Shown: positions 16,700 through 26,339, counted from the first letter of the stretch. The stretch: 64,000 bases of DNA from Dissulfurirhabdus thermomarina (GCF_012979235.1 NZ_JAATWC010000001.1:649504-713503); one strand, 5' to 3'. Made by a program: numbers and translations. The notes: generated by a model not told the origin, from the sequence alone.

Positions 16700-17797
16700 A
16701 TGAACGGATCCTGGAGCCGGATCATCGGGGCGGTCGGCGGCGCGGCGGCGGCCGTGGCCTTCCTGGCCGCCGGCACGGCCCTGGCCCGGGTGACCGGGCC
16801 CTGTGCCAACTGCCACACCATGCACAACAGCCAGGACGGCGGACCGGTGGCCGCCGGCGGGCCGTACGCTTACCTCACCACCGACGACTGCGTCGGCTGC
16901 CACACCAACCCCAGCGGGGGGGAGACCGTGCTGGATCTCGGCGGGGGTACCCTGGTCCCCGTCGTGAACACGGCGGCCCCGCCGGTGACCCCCCTGGCGG
17001 CGGGGAACTTCTACTGGGTGCGGGGCGGCAACGACACCAAGGGACACAACTGTCTCACCGTGCCGGGCATCACCCAGGACCAGTTCCTGGCCAAGGCGCC
17101 GGGCACCAGCCGGGGGGGGCCGCAATGCATGGCCTGTCACGGGCGGATCTCCAACTGCGAGAGCTGCCACACGCCCCGCCACCACGCCGACGACTCAGGT
17201 TCCGGGCCGGTGGGGGAGGCCGGCGGCTGGTACCGCTTCCTCAACTCGAGCGCCCATGGCCAGAGCGACACCGGCGTCATCGGGATCGAGGACGCCGACT
17301 GGGAGCACACCGTCTCCGCCGCCGACCACAACGAGTATCGGGGGACGACGAACGCCTATGGAATCGACGACAATTCCATGAGCAACTACTGCGGGGGATG
17401 CCACGACCAGTTCCACGGGATCCTGTGGACGGACGGCTCCAACCCGGACAACCATTCGCCCTGGTTCCTGCACCCCACGCACCTGGCGTTGGCCGACACG
17501 GACCCCGGCAAGGAGTACCACTTCTACAACACGGCCAACGGCACCGCCCCGGGGCCGTACAATCCCCTCGTGCCGGTGGCCAGGGACCCGGGGCGCCTCG
17601 CCGGCATGACCGGGCCGGACGCCCAGGTGTACGTGGCGGCGGGCGAGGCCCAGGGCGACCAGGTGATGTGCCTGTCGTGTCACCGGGCCCATGGCAGTCC
17701 CTATGACGACATGCTCAGGTGGGATTACCAGGCTTGCGACGCCGGGAGTCCCTCGGCGGACTGCGGCTGCTTCGTCTGCCACACCAGCAAGGATTAG
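16700..17797 (+). CDS. OmcS-like filament cytochrome, heptaheme (paralog 2)
   Basis: The 365-residue exported cytochrome is homologous to paralog 1, with seven canonical sites (C35, C64, C143, C153, C231, C324, C357). It keeps CxxCHTMHNS, AGNFYWV, TKGHN, WYRFL, CGGCHDQFHG, LHPTH, CLSCHRAHGSPY and the C-terminal CHTSKD. The extra haem is at C153, just after the third site. A signal peptide covers residues 1-30. I prefer the ATG at 16700, preceded by GGGGAG, to one at 16658 whose ribosome-binding site is too close. It lies 131 bp after paralog 1 and 69 bp before the beta-barrel gene. Confidence 0.85.
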   Translation: MNGSWSRIIGAVGGAAAAVAFLAAGTALARVTGPCANCHTMHNSQDGGPVAAGGPYAYLTTDDCVGCHTNPSGGETVLDLGGGTLVPVVNTAAPPVTPLAAGNFYWVRGGNDTKGHNCLTVPGITQDQFLAKAPGTSRGGPQCMACHGRISNCESCHTPRHHADDSGSGPVGEAGGWYRFLNSSAHGQSDTGVIGIEDADWEHTVSAADHNEYRGTTNAYGIDDNSMSNYCGGCHDQFHGILWTDGSNPDNHSPWFLHPTHLALADTDPGKEYHFYNTANGTAPGPYNPLVPVARDPGRLAGMTGPDAQVYVAAGEAQGDQVMCLSCHRAHGSPYDDMLRWDYQACDAGSPSADCGCFVCHTSKD

Positions 17798-17866
17798 CGG
17801 GGGGCCGGTTTCCCGCCGGATCGCCGGAAGGGGGCGCGGAAACCCGGGGGAAAGGAGCGGCTGGGA

Positions 17867-19957
17867 GTGGCCACAGGAGGTCTTCGGGAGGGGGGACGAC
17901 GGGTCCCCCCCTTTTTTGAGATCGTTCTGCTCCTGCTCCCGGTGATGATCCTCGGGGCCGCCCAGCGGCCGGCCGGGGCCGCGCCCCTCGGGATCAACGC
18001 CGATTGGCGCTTTTCGGAGAGCGGTGACGGGGAGACCCTGGATACCTTCTCCCAGAGCTACAACATGGACTTCGGGTCGGAGGTCAACGAGGTGATCGAC
18101 TACAGCGGGGCCGTCCGGTACCAGCGCACGCGCCGGGAGTCGGCCGTCTCCGAGATCCTGTCGCCGACCCTCGGCCTCGCCCTGGACAACGACGTCTTCC
18201 GGCTGGACCTGTCGGGCAACCTCAACCGGCGCCGGGAGTCGGAGGGGCCGAACCTCACGGACAGCACCTGGGAGGCCACGTGGACGAGCCGGTGGCGGCA
18301 CCGCTGGTGGCCCTCCCTCCGCCTCTTCTACGGGCAGGACCGGTCCCGGGACGACCTGGACCGGCATGCCATCGACACGGAGTCCGACCGCTACGGCGGC
18401 AACCTCGACTGGACCCTCGGGCGGCTCAAGGCCTTCTATGCCTACGACCGGCGCGAGAACACCGACAACTCCCAGGCTCTGGAGTACCTCTCGGACTCCC
18501 ACGTGGCCCGGGTCCAGGGGAGCGCGGCGTTCTTCGGCGACCGCCTGACGCTCTCCTTCGCGCAGCAGTTCCTCCAGGCCGACGAGGAGGTCCGCGGCGC
18601 CCGGCCCGCCGGCCAGGTGGTGTTCCTGCGGGTGACGGTGGCCACGGCCCTCTCGGGGGTGGATGCCACGCCCCAGACCGGGACCCTGGCCTCCACCCCG
18701 GCCCTCATCGACGGGGACCGTTTCAGCGCGGCCGTGACCATCAACCCGGGGGACCGGACGAACATCGGCGCCCGGACGGGGGGGCAGGCGGCGGACCGGC
18801 TCTTTCTCTATACCACCGACGACATCAGCGCCAGCGCCGGGGCCTTCCAGTGGGACCTCTACGTGAGCAGCGACGGGAACAATTGGTCCCTGTCGGCCGC
18901 CAACCTGGCCTTCACCTACAACGGGCCGCAACGGCGGTTCGAGATGGATCTGCCGGCCGTGAGCCCGGAGTTCCTGAAGGTGGTGGCCACGGCCACCCCG
19001 GCCACGGCGGTCTCGGTGAGCGAGATCGAGATCTTCCGCCGGGTGGTGGCCACCGGGAGCAACCTGCTGTCGGAATCCACCAACCGGAGCTGGCACTCCG
19101 ACGTGAGCCTGGGCGCCCGGCTGCGGGAAGACCTGGCCTTCTCCTACAGCCTGTCCTACGAGGCCAGCCGGCCCGATCCCGGCGCCCACCGGGACAAGAC
19201 TTCGCAGGCGGGCAGCCTCCGCTGGACCCCGTGGGGACGGTACTTCTCCTCCACCCTCGGCGCCTCGGAGACCCGCGACCAGCGGGAGAACGACCCGGAC
19301 ACCACCAGCCGGAGCTATTCCCTGACCCTGGCCTCCACCCCCCTGGACACCCTCGACCTCGGGGCCTCGGTCACGAGGAGCGACAGCCTCGAAGACGGCC
19401 GCCGGATCGGCACCTCCTACCACTACGGCCTTCTCGCCTCGGCGGAGATCTACCCGGACCTCCACGCCGGGCTCGACGTCAACTATTCCACCGCCGAGAA
19501 CCTGGAGTCGGACACGACGACCCGGACCCTGAACGGCGTCGCCCGCCTCACCGCCCGCCTCACCCCGGCGGTCCTCCTGGACGGCTCCGTGGAGCACAAC
19601 CGGACCGACGGCAGCGGGACGGAGAGCCGGGAGAGCATCGGGGTCCTGAACCTCACCTGGCGGCCCTCGGACATCGTGTCGGTCCGCTGGACCGGGCGCC
19701 GGACCTGGACGGACCAGGAGGAGGACGCCAACGGCTGGTCCGTGACCCTGGGCCTGGCGCCCACCCGGAAGGTCCAGATCAACGGCACCTACACGTACCA
19801 GGACGCCGCCACCACCTCCGAGAGCTTCGGCCTTTCGGCCAACTGGAACATCAGCCGGTTCTTCCTGTTCCAGGCCTCGGGCAGCTACCAGATCCTGCCC
19901 GACGAGGAGCCCTGGCAGGTGGGGGCGCAGCTGACCGCCCGGTTCTCCGGGCTGTGA
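17867..19957 (+). CDS. Large outer-membrane beta-barrel protein with discoidin-like insert
   Basis: The 696-residue protein has a signal peptide (IVLLLLPVMILGAAQ) followed by many alternating amphipathic strands rich in R, D, S and aromatic residues, typical of a big outer-membrane barrel. Residues about 254-395 differ: a compact beta domain with WDLYVSSDGNNWS and FLKVVATATP, resembling an F5/8-type C (discoidin) ligand-binding domain. The start is a GTG with AAGGAG nine bases upstream. Set between filament cytochromes and CsgG-like genes, it is a good candidate for the outer-membrane sleeve or exit of the electron path. I cannot assign a named family with certainty. Confidence 0.7.
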   Translation: MATGGLREGGRRVPPFFEIVLLLLPVMILGAAQRPAGAAPLGINADWRFSESGDGETLDTFSQSYNMDFGSEVNEVIDYSGAVRYQRTRRESAVSEILSPTLGLALDNDVFRLDLSGNLNRRRESEGPNLTDSTWEATWTSRWRHRWWPSLRLFYGQDRSRDDLDRHAIDTESDRYGGNLDWTLGRLKAFYAYDRRENTDNSQALEYLSDSHVARVQGSAAFFGDRLTLSFAQQFLQADEEVRGARPAGQVVFLRVTVATALSGVDATPQTGTLASTPALIDGDRFSAAVTINPGDRTNIGARTGGQAADRLFLYTTDDISASAGAFQWDLYVSSDGNNWSLSAANLAFTYNGPQRRFEMDLPAVSPEFLKVVATATPATAVSVSEIEIFRRVVATGSNLLSESTNRSWHSDVSLGARLREDLAFSYSLSYEASRPDPGAHRDKTSQAGSLRWTPWGRYFSSTLGASETRDQRENDPDTTSRSYSLTLASTPLDTLDLGASVTRSDSLEDGRRIGTSYHYGLLASAEIYPDLHAGLDVNYSTAENLESDTTTRTLNGVARLTARLTPAVLLDGSVEHNRTDGSGTESRESIGVLNLTWRPSDIVSVRWTGRRTWTDQEEDANGWSVTLGLAPTRKVQINGTYTYQDAATTSESFGLSANWNISRFFLFQASGSYQILPDEEPWQVGAQLTARFSGL

Positions 19958-19988
19958 TAAAATGGTCGAAGAAAGGAGAGCCTCTTAC

Positions 19989-20603
19989 ATGACGGAGGAA
20001 AGAAGGCCCGGGCGGTCCACCCGAGCGGTCCGGTGGCTGGCGGCGGGGTTGCTCGCCATGTCCCTTGCGGCCTGCGGGGCCGTCACCGGGGTCCGGCACT
20101 TCACCCGGGAGGGCACGGATCTCGGCTACGTGCAGCGCGTGGCGGTCCTCCCCTTCGAGACGCCCGAGCAGGGAGACTTTTCCGGGGAGCGGGCACGGGA
20201 TTTCACCATCACCCAGGGTCTGGCCATGGGCCGTTTCGACGTGGTGGACAAGGGCCTCGTGGACAGCGTGCTGCGCGAAGAGGCGGTGCAGCCGGGAACC
20301 CCGCTGGATCTCGCGACGCTCAAGCGGCTGGGCAAGCGCCTGAACGTCCAGGCCTTCCTCATGGGAACCGTGGACCAGGAAGGCGAGGGCAAGCGGGGGG
20401 CCTTCCGGTTCCCGGAGATCGCCCTCACCCTCCGCCTGGTGGACGCCGGGACGGGGGCGGTGCTCTGGCGGGCCAGCGGCCACGGCAGCGGCTACAGCCT
20501 CCTCGGGCGCCTCTTCGGCCTCGCCCCGCGGAACTCGTTCCAGGTGGGCATGGACCTCGTGGGTGACCTCCTGCGGACCTTGCCCACGCGGCGGGGAGGA
20601 TGA
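19989..20603 (+). CDS. CsgG/GNA1162-like outer-membrane lipoprotein A
   Basis: The 204-residue lipoprotein has a lipobox SLAAC near residue 29. The mature part follows the CsgG-like pattern: VAVLPFE strand, TxGLAxGRFDVVDKG, a VDxxLREEA helix, a RLNVQAFLMGTV strand and a RLVDAGTGAVLW strand. CsgG forms the outer-membrane export channel for curli amyloid, while related proteins act as periplasmic assembly factors. I use the ATG at 19989, after AGGAGA. It begins 31 bp after the barrel gene and is 7 bp from the next CsgG-like gene. Whether it forms a channel is unproven. Confidence 0.7.
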   Translation: MTEERRPGRSTRAVRWLAAGLLAMSLAACGAVTGVRHFTREGTDLGYVQRVAVLPFETPEQGDFSGERARDFTITQGLAMGRFDVVDKGLVDSVLREEAVQPGTPLDLATLKRLGKRLNVQAFLMGTVDQEGEGKRGAFRFPEIALTLRLVDAGTGAVLWRASGHGSGYSLLGRLFGLAPRNSFQVGMDLVGDLLRTLPTRRGG

Positions 20604-20610
20604 CCGCGGC

Positions 20611-22158
20611 ATGATGCGACGGGGAAGGCCGATATCTCCCCCCGGAAGGCCGGGGGCGGGGGCCCGGCGGCGGGCGGCGGCGCCGGGGTGGGTGCTCGCG
20701 GCGTGGCTGCTCCTCGCGGCCGTCCCGGCCGCCGCCCAGGGGGTCCGCATCGCGGTCTTCCCCGTGGAGGACCTCTCCCAGGGCGTCAACGGGGTCTCCT
20801 GGTCGGTCACGGAGCGCCTCTCCAAGGCCCTCGAGGCCCGGGGCTTCGAGGTGGCGGCGGCCGAGGCGGTACGCTCCTTCCTGGTCCGGAACCACGTCCG
20901 GACCCTGGGTTACCTCGACACCTTCCACGTCTTCAAGGCGCGGCGGGAGCTGGACGTGGACCTGGTGCTCCTGGGCTGTGTCACCCAGAGGACGGAACGT
21001 CCCTGTCCCACCGTCGGCCTGGCCCTCAACCTCGTCCGCGCCCGGGACGCCCGGTCGGTCTGGGCGGCGGTGGAGTCCCTGTCGTGTCGGGACGCGCGCC
21101 ATCCCCTCGGGCTCTTCGAGCCGACCTCCATCGAGGACCTCTGGCCCACGGTGACGGAGGCCATCCTGCGGCGCTGGCCCAGGGAGCTGGAGGTGGCGGC
21201 CGCCCGCCTCCCCCTCATCGAGATCGCCTCCGCCGACGTGTCCCCGCGGTACGTCCGGGCCGGGGAGCGGGTCACGGCCCGGGTGGAGGTCCGGGTGGCC
21301 GGTGCCGGCGACGACTTCTCGGCCTGGCTGGACGTGGGAGGCGGGGCGCCCGTTTCCATGCGGCCCCTGGGCGGCGGCGGCTTCTTCGCGGCGGAGTGGG
21401 CGGCGCCGAACCGGGAGGGCCGCCTGCCGGCCACCCTGGAACTTCGGTGGCCCTCGGGGCGGAAGCGGAAGATCTTCGTCGGCACCTACCACGTGGACAC
21501 GACCCCCCCGAGGCTCACCGTGGCGCCCCGCGGGGTGCGCCTGGGTGACAAGGTCGCCTTCCGGCGGGACATGACCTTCGTCCCGCGGCTCCTGGACCCG
21601 GAACCGGTGACGCGCTGGGCCGTGACCATCCGAGACGCCAAGGGCCAGGTGGTGGTCCACCAGGAGACGGCCGGCGGCCTCCCGGACCGGTTGGTGTGGT
21701 CCGGAAAGAAGTCGGACGGCTTCCGGGCGGGCCAGGGGGAGTACACCTTCACGGTGGAGGCATGGGACCGCGCCGGGAACAAGGCCGCGGCCTCCGCCTC
21801 GGCCCTCCTCGTCGCGAACCCGCCCGGCGTCCTGGTCCGGGCCGCTCCCCGGCGGGACGGGGGGGTCCGGATCGACATCCGCCAGGAGGGTATGACCGAC
21901 GTGGCCTATTGGCACGTCGAGGTCCGCTCCCGGGACGGATCGGTCCTGGAGACCCGGGAAGGCACCCGGCTTCCGGCCGCCCTGGACCTGCCGGAGACGG
22001 TGGTCCGGGAGGGCGGGGTGGAGTGCATCGTGACGGCGCAGGATGCCCTCGGCAACCGCGCCCGGCGCGAGATGAAGGACGTCCTCCTCGCCGCTGCCCA
22101 AGGCCAGGAGGAAGAAAAGAAGCCGGTGGTCCAGGACACGTGGGCGGCGGATTTCTGA
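20611..22158 (+). CDS. CsgG-like domain protein with C-terminal Ig-like/FlgD-like domains
   Basis: The 515-residue exported protein has an N-terminal signal sequence (WVLAAWLLLAAVPAAAQ) and no lipobox. A CsgG-like domain (about 45-190) follows: IAVFPVEDLSQG, then VTERLSKALEARGF and a DVDLVLLGCV strand. The C-terminal half has beta-sandwich modules, including a FlgD/Ig-like repeat with W-G-K and GEYTFTVEAWDRAGNKA. The tail is charged. The ATG at 20611 follows GGGGAGGA and lies 7 bp after the preceding stop. The mix of a channel-like domain and binding domains suggests an assembly scaffold in the periplasm (inference). Confidence 0.65.
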   Translation: MMRRGRPISPPGRPGAGARRRAAAPGWVLAAWLLLAAVPAAAQGVRIAVFPVEDLSQGVNGVSWSVTERLSKALEARGFEVAAAEAVRSFLVRNHVRTLGYLDTFHVFKARRELDVDLVLLGCVTQRTERPCPTVGLALNLVRARDARSVWAAVESLSCRDARHPLGLFEPTSIEDLWPTVTEAILRRWPRELEVAAARLPLIEIASADVSPRYVRAGERVTARVEVRVAGAGDDFSAWLDVGGGAPVSMRPLGGGGFFAAEWAAPNREGRLPATLELRWPSGRKRKIFVGTYHVDTTPPRLTVAPRGVRLGDKVAFRRDMTFVPRLLDPEPVTRWAVTIRDAKGQVVVHQETAGGLPDRLVWSGKKSDGFRAGQGEYTFTVEAWDRAGNKAAASASALLVANPPGVLVRAAPRRDGGVRIDIRQEGMTDVAYWHVEVRSRDGSVLETREGTRLPAALDLPETVVREGGVECIVTAQDALGNRARREMKDVLLAAAQGQEEEKKPVVQDTWAADF

Positions 22159-22787
22159 TGCGGACCGTTCGTGGACGGGCGGCATGCCGGCTCCGGGCCG
22201 CGACGGGGCTCGGCCTCCTCGGCCTGGCCCTGCTCTCGGCCCCGGGCTGCAGCGGGCTGCCGGCGGTCCACGAGCTGGCGCCGCTGCCCGCCGCCGGGGC
22301 GTGCCGCGTGGCGGTCTTGCCTTTCCGGAACGAGACGCGCTACCCTGTGGGGGCGGTCCTCGTGTACCGGGTCTTCCTGGCCGAGCTGGTCCAGGCCGGC
22401 CGGTTCGACGTGGTCCAGGAGGGGGACGTCCGGGAGGTGCTCCGCGGGCACCTCCGGCTGCTTCCGGGCCAGGATCCTCTGTGGGAGCACATGCCCATCC
22501 TCCATGACCGCCTCGGCGCCGACCTCGTGGTTTCGGGACGGGTCATGGAGATGGACGACCAGGGCCGCGGCGGCGGGGTGAACCCCGTTTTGGCCATCCG
22601 CCTCGAGATCCGGGACGGGGCCAGCGGCCGGCTCCTGTGGGAGACCTACCACCGCCGGGACGGCCAGCACTACCGGAAGGTGTTGCACTTCGGGTTGATC
22701 AATTCCATGACGGCGCTGGCCCGGCAGATGGCCCGGGAGGTACTGGACGAGTGGACGAAAAGGGGGCTCCGGGGATGTACCGGGTGA
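22158..22787 (+). CDS. CsgG/GNA1162-like lipoprotein B
   Basis: The 209-residue lipoprotein has a lipobox (SAPGC near residue 31). It carries a CsgG-like domain: VAVLPFRNETRYPVG, FLAELVQAGRFDVVQEGDV, LGADLVVSGRVMEM and LEIRDGASGRLLWETYH. Its start ATG overlaps the previous stop (TGATG), so translation is probably coupled. It overlaps the next gene by 13 bp. It is the third CsgG-type protein in a row, which suggests a hetero-oligomer. Function is inferred only from family and position. Confidence 0.68.
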   Translation: MRTVRGRAACRLRAATGLGLLGLALLSAPGCSGLPAVHELAPLPAAGACRVAVLPFRNETRYPVGAVLVYRVFLAELVQAGRFDVVQEGDVREVLRGHLRLLPGQDPLWEHMPILHDRLGADLVVSGRVMEMDDQGRGGGVNPVLAIRLEIRDGASGRLLWETYHRRDGQHYRKVLHFGLINSMTALARQMAREVLDEWTKRGLRGCTG

Positions 22788-24427
22788 AGGGCGGCCTCGC
22801 GCTGACTTGGCTCCTCCTGGCCCTGGCGGCGGCGCCGGGTGCGGCGCATGCCGGGTTCTGGACGGACTGGTGGCGGGGGGACCCGGTTCTCGCCGTCATC
22901 AACGGGAAGGCCTACACGGAGTCGGATTTCCGGCACTGGTGGGAGAACTGGAAGGAGAAGGACGCCGCCGTTCCCGAGACCCCCGGGGCCTTCGTGGACT
23001 GGCACCTCCAGGTCCAGGAGGCGGAACGGATGGAGCTCTACCGTTCCCCGTCCTACCGGGAAAAGGTCCTCACCTTCCTGAAGGCCCGGGGCCTCATGCT
23101 GCTCAAGAAGGAAGAGGTGGACGACCGGGTGCGGATCCGGGAGGCGGACCTTTGGGACCGGTACAAGGAACGGTACACACCGCGTCGCCGGTTGCTGGTC
23201 CTCTACTACCAGGATGAGGCCGCCGCCCGGGCGGCGGCCGGGCGCCTGGCCTCCGGGGAGGTCCGCCCCGAGGCCTACGCGGCCGGCGAGGCCAAGGACG
23301 CCGGCGCGGTCCACGCCTCCACCCGCTGGTTCCGGCCCGGGGAGATACCCGGGGCCTGGACCGAGGCCGTGGCCGGGCTGGAACCCGGCGGGGCCGCCGG
23401 GCCCTTGGCCTACGGGAAGGGCTGGGCCGTCCTCTGCCTCCTGGATGTCCGCGGCCCCGAGCAGGCGGACTTCCACCGCGTCGAAGGGCGCGTCCGGGAA
23501 GAGCTTCGGAAGGAGCAGGAAGGGCGTCTCACGGCCGACCTCCTCCGGCGGCTCCGGGCGAAGTACGAGGTCCGGGTGGACGAGGACCTCGCCCTCGGGC
23601 TGGCGGCCAACGAGACCCGGGCCGAGGTGCTGGATCGGCCGGTCGTCCGCACGAACCGCGGCAGCGTCACGGCCAGGGTCTTCCTCGCCCAGATCCGGCG
23701 CGACCGCAGCTTCCGGCACCGCTACGGCTTTGCGCAGGGCGACGCGGCGGCCGCCCGCCGGCGGGTGTTGGACGGGATCCTCTCCCAGACCCTCACCACG
23801 TGGGAGGCCCTGGACCGCCACTACGAGGAACGGCCACCCTTCAAGTGGGTGTACCGGTTCTACTGCCAGCACCGGCTCATCAAGGAACTCGAGGCCCGGC
23901 TGGTGGCGCCCAAGGTCCGGGTGACGGAGGCGGACGTCCGCTCCTACTACGATGGGCATCCCGCCGAGTTCACCGAGCCGGCCACGGTCCGCATCATCGC
24001 CGTCCAGGAGGAGGGCCGGCTCGTGGACCGGATCTGGGCCGAGCTCCAGGCCGGGGAGGACTTTTCCCGGTTGCTCCGCCACTATTTTCCCCGGGACATA
24101 CCCGCCAAGCGGGTGCCGGTCGGCCACCTTCAGCCGGAGTTCCGCAAGGTGGTGGAAGGCCTCTCGCCCGGGGAGGTCTCGGCCCCCTTCACCTTCAACG
24201 GCAAGGCGACCCTGGTGCAGCTCGTGGCACGGACGCCGGCCCGGCGCCGCCCCCTGGACGAAGTCCGGGAGGAGATCCGCGAGCGGCTCCGGGCGGAGGC
24301 CTTCGAACGCGAGCGGGCGGCCCTGGTGCGGCGGCTCAGGGAGGCCTCCACCGTGGAGGTCCGCGAGGATACCTGGAAGGACATCCGGAGAGCCTATGCG
24401 GCTGAATCGACGACTCGAAAGGGCTAG
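22775..24427 (+). CDS. Periplasmic PpiC/SurA-type peptidyl-prolyl isomerase foldase
   Basis: The 550-residue exported protein has a signal peptide (LLLALAAAPGAAHA) and a SurA-N-like opening (VLAVINGKAYTESDF). It has two parvulin-like regions, near residues 138-225 and 400-490; the second has the VGHLQPEFRKVVEGLSPGEV pattern. Such foldases chaperone outer-membrane or secreted proteins. It begins inside the end of the preceding CsgG-like gene and ends 32 bp inside the 26-heme cytochrome gene, so the three are tightly coupled. A dedicated role in folding the cytochromes or the barrel is inferred from that linkage. Confidence 0.78.
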   Translation: MYRVKGGLALTWLLLALAAAPGAAHAGFWTDWWRGDPVLAVINGKAYTESDFRHWWENWKEKDAAVPETPGAFVDWHLQVQEAERMELYRSPSYREKVLTFLKARGLMLLKKEEVDDRVRIREADLWDRYKERYTPRRRLLVLYYQDEAAARAAAGRLASGEVRPEAYAAGEAKDAGAVHASTRWFRPGEIPGAWTEAVAGLEPGGAAGPLAYGKGWAVLCLLDVRGPEQADFHRVEGRVREELRKEQEGRLTADLLRRLRAKYEVRVDEDLALGLAANETRAEVLDRPVVRTNRGSVTARVFLAQIRRDRSFRHRYGFAQGDAAAARRRVLDGILSQTLTTWEALDRHYEERPPFKWVYRFYCQHRLIKELEARLVAPKVRVTEADVRSYYDGHPAEFTEPATVRIIAVQEEGRLVDRIWAELQAGEDFSRLLRHYFPRDIPAKRVPVGHLQPEFRKVVEGLSPGEVSAPFTFNGKATLVQLVARTPARRRPLDEVREEIRERLRAEAFERERAALVRRLREASTVEVREDTWKDIRRAYAAESTTRKG

Positions 24428-26339
24428 GTGGGCGGTGGTCTGCGCCGCCCTGGCCGTGGCGGCCTGCGTGCCCGCCGGCGGCCCGGCGCCGCCCAAGGGC
24501 TGCGTGGACTGCCACAAGGACCTCGGCGAGAGGTTCAAGGCGGGCGTGGTCCATGCCCCGGTGAAGAGGAACGAGTGCAAGGCCTGCCACCTGCCCCACG
24601 GCCTCATGGGCGGGGTCTTCCTCCGCGAAAAGCAACCCCGGTTGTGCCTGCGGTGCCACGAGGCCCCGGCACCGGCCGCCGCCGGGCAGGGATCGGTCCA
24701 CGGCCCGGTGAAGGAGGGCCGCTGCACCGCCTGCCACGATCCCCACAACGCGCCGAACCCCGGGCTCCTCGGGGCGGCCGGGTCGGAGTTCTGCTTCAGG
24801 TGCCACGACAAGGCGCCCTTCACCCGGGCCCGGCGGCACAAGGCCCTGGAGCAGGGCTGCGGCGCCTGCCACGAGGACCACGCCTCGGTGCATCCCGCCC
24901 TCCTCAAGAAGGCCCCGGACGACCTCTGCCGGTCGTGTCACCCCGGGGCCGGCGCGGCCTTCCGGAAGGCCCACCGGGGCGAGCCCGTGACCGGCGCCTG
25001 CCTCGGCTGCCACACGCCCCACAGCTCGGACGGCCCGGGGCTCATCCGCCGGGTGGCGCACCGGCCCATGCTGGAAGGCAAGTGCGAGGCCTGCCATCGC
25101 GTGGGGCCCGGCGGCGGGCTGGAGGTCGCGGCGCCGCCGGCGAGGCTCTGCCGGTCGTGCCATGCCGGGTCTCCCCCGCCCGGCGTCGCCGTCCATCCGC
25201 CCTTCGCCGACGGCGCCTGCCTCGAGTGCCATGCCGCCCATGCCAGCGACTTCGACGCGATGCTCGCCCGGCCGCCGGCCGCCACCTGCACCGGGTGCCA
25301 CGACCAGGGGCAGGCGAAGAAGGCGGGCAGCCGGCACGCCCCGGCGGCCAAGGGGGCGTGCCTTTCCTGCCATTCCGGCCATGCCGGCGCAGGTGCCATT
25401 CTCAAGAAGGCCCCGGAGGCGCTCTGCTTCGATTGCCACGATCGGGCGCGGTATGGCCCTGCGCGAGACGCCCACCCCCCCGCGCGGGAGGGCAAGTGCC
25501 TCACCTGCCACCGGCCCCACGAGGCCGACCGGCCGGGTCTCCTCGAGGCGCCCGAGAAGACGGTCTGCCGCTCGTGCCACGGGGAAACCTTCGACGAGAT
25601 GGACCGCTACAGCCTCCACAACCCCTTCGTGGCCGGCCAGTGCCACCGCTGCCACCGCCCCCACGGCGGCGGCGGCCCGGACCGCCTGCAAAAACCCGTC
25701 GAGGGCGGCCGGCTCTGCTTCGACTGCCACCAGTCCCTGGCGCGGGAGAGCGGGGGGGAAAACGGCCACCCGCCCTTCGTCCGGGGCCGCTGTGACGCCT
25801 GCCACCGCTCCCATGCCACCGACCAGGGCTTTCTCCTGAAGGCGGCCCCGGAGGCCCTCTGCTTCGGCTGCCACGCGGAGACGGCCCGGGCGTTCCGGAA
25901 GCGGGGTCGCCTCCACGATCCCGTGGCCCGCGGCAACTGCGGCGCCTGCCACAGGTCCCACGGCTCCGGGCGGCCCGGCCTCCTGGTCAAGGACCAGCCC
26001 GGGCTCTGCCTCAAGTGCCACGGCCGGGTGGCCGCCTTCTGGGCCGACGGGAGCGCGCACTCCCCCGCCGAGGAGGACTGTACCACCTGCCACGACCCCC
26101 ACGGGTCCGGCGGGCCCGGGTCTCTCACGGAGCCCCTGGGGCGGCTCTGCGCCGAGTGCCACGATCTCGAGACACCCGGCTTCGCCAAGGCCCATTCCGG
26201 CATCCGGCCGGGGGCGGCCTCCTGCCTCCAGTGCCATGATCCCCACGGCGGCCCGGACGACCGGCTGCTCTACCCGGTGGGGCACGCCCCCTTCGAGTCC
26301 GGCAACTGCCGGCCGTGCCATCCCGGGAGGTCCAAATGA
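24396..26339 (+). CDS. 26-heme c-type cytochrome lipoprotein
   Basis: I count 26 CxxCH motifs in 647 residues, about one per 24 residues. Most come in alternating doubled-CxxCH pairs with CHxPHG or CHxxH elements. The N-terminus has a lipobox (AVAAC near residue 24), so it is probably anchored in a membrane. A protein of this haem content could span the periplasm or fill a barrel. The start ATG at 24396 has GGAG before it and overlaps the foldase gene. It overlaps the 16-heme gene by 4 bp (ATGA). The internal repetition implies growth by tandem duplication. Confidence 0.85.
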   Translation: MRLNRRLERARWAVVCAALAVAACVPAGGPAPPKGCVDCHKDLGERFKAGVVHAPVKRNECKACHLPHGLMGGVFLREKQPRLCLRCHEAPAPAAAGQGSVHGPVKEGRCTACHDPHNAPNPGLLGAAGSEFCFRCHDKAPFTRARRHKALEQGCGACHEDHASVHPALLKKAPDDLCRSCHPGAGAAFRKAHRGEPVTGACLGCHTPHSSDGPGLIRRVAHRPMLEGKCEACHRVGPGGGLEVAAPPARLCRSCHAGSPPPGVAVHPPFADGACLECHAAHASDFDAMLARPPAATCTGCHDQGQAKKAGSRHAPAAKGACLSCHSGHAGAGAILKKAPEALCFDCHDRARYGPARDAHPPAREGKCLTCHRPHEADRPGLLEAPEKTVCRSCHGETFDEMDRYSLHNPFVAGQCHRCHRPHGGGGPDRLQKPVEGGRLCFDCHQSLARESGGENGHPPFVRGRCDACHRSHATDQGFLLKAAPEALCFGCHAETARAFRKRGRLHDPVARGNCGACHRSHGSGRPGLLVKDQPGLCLKCHGRVAAFWADGSAHSPAEEDCTTCHDPHGSGGPGSLTEPLGRLCAECHDLETPGFAKAHSGIRPGAASCLQCHDPHGGPDDRLLYPVGHAPFESGNCRPCHPGRSK

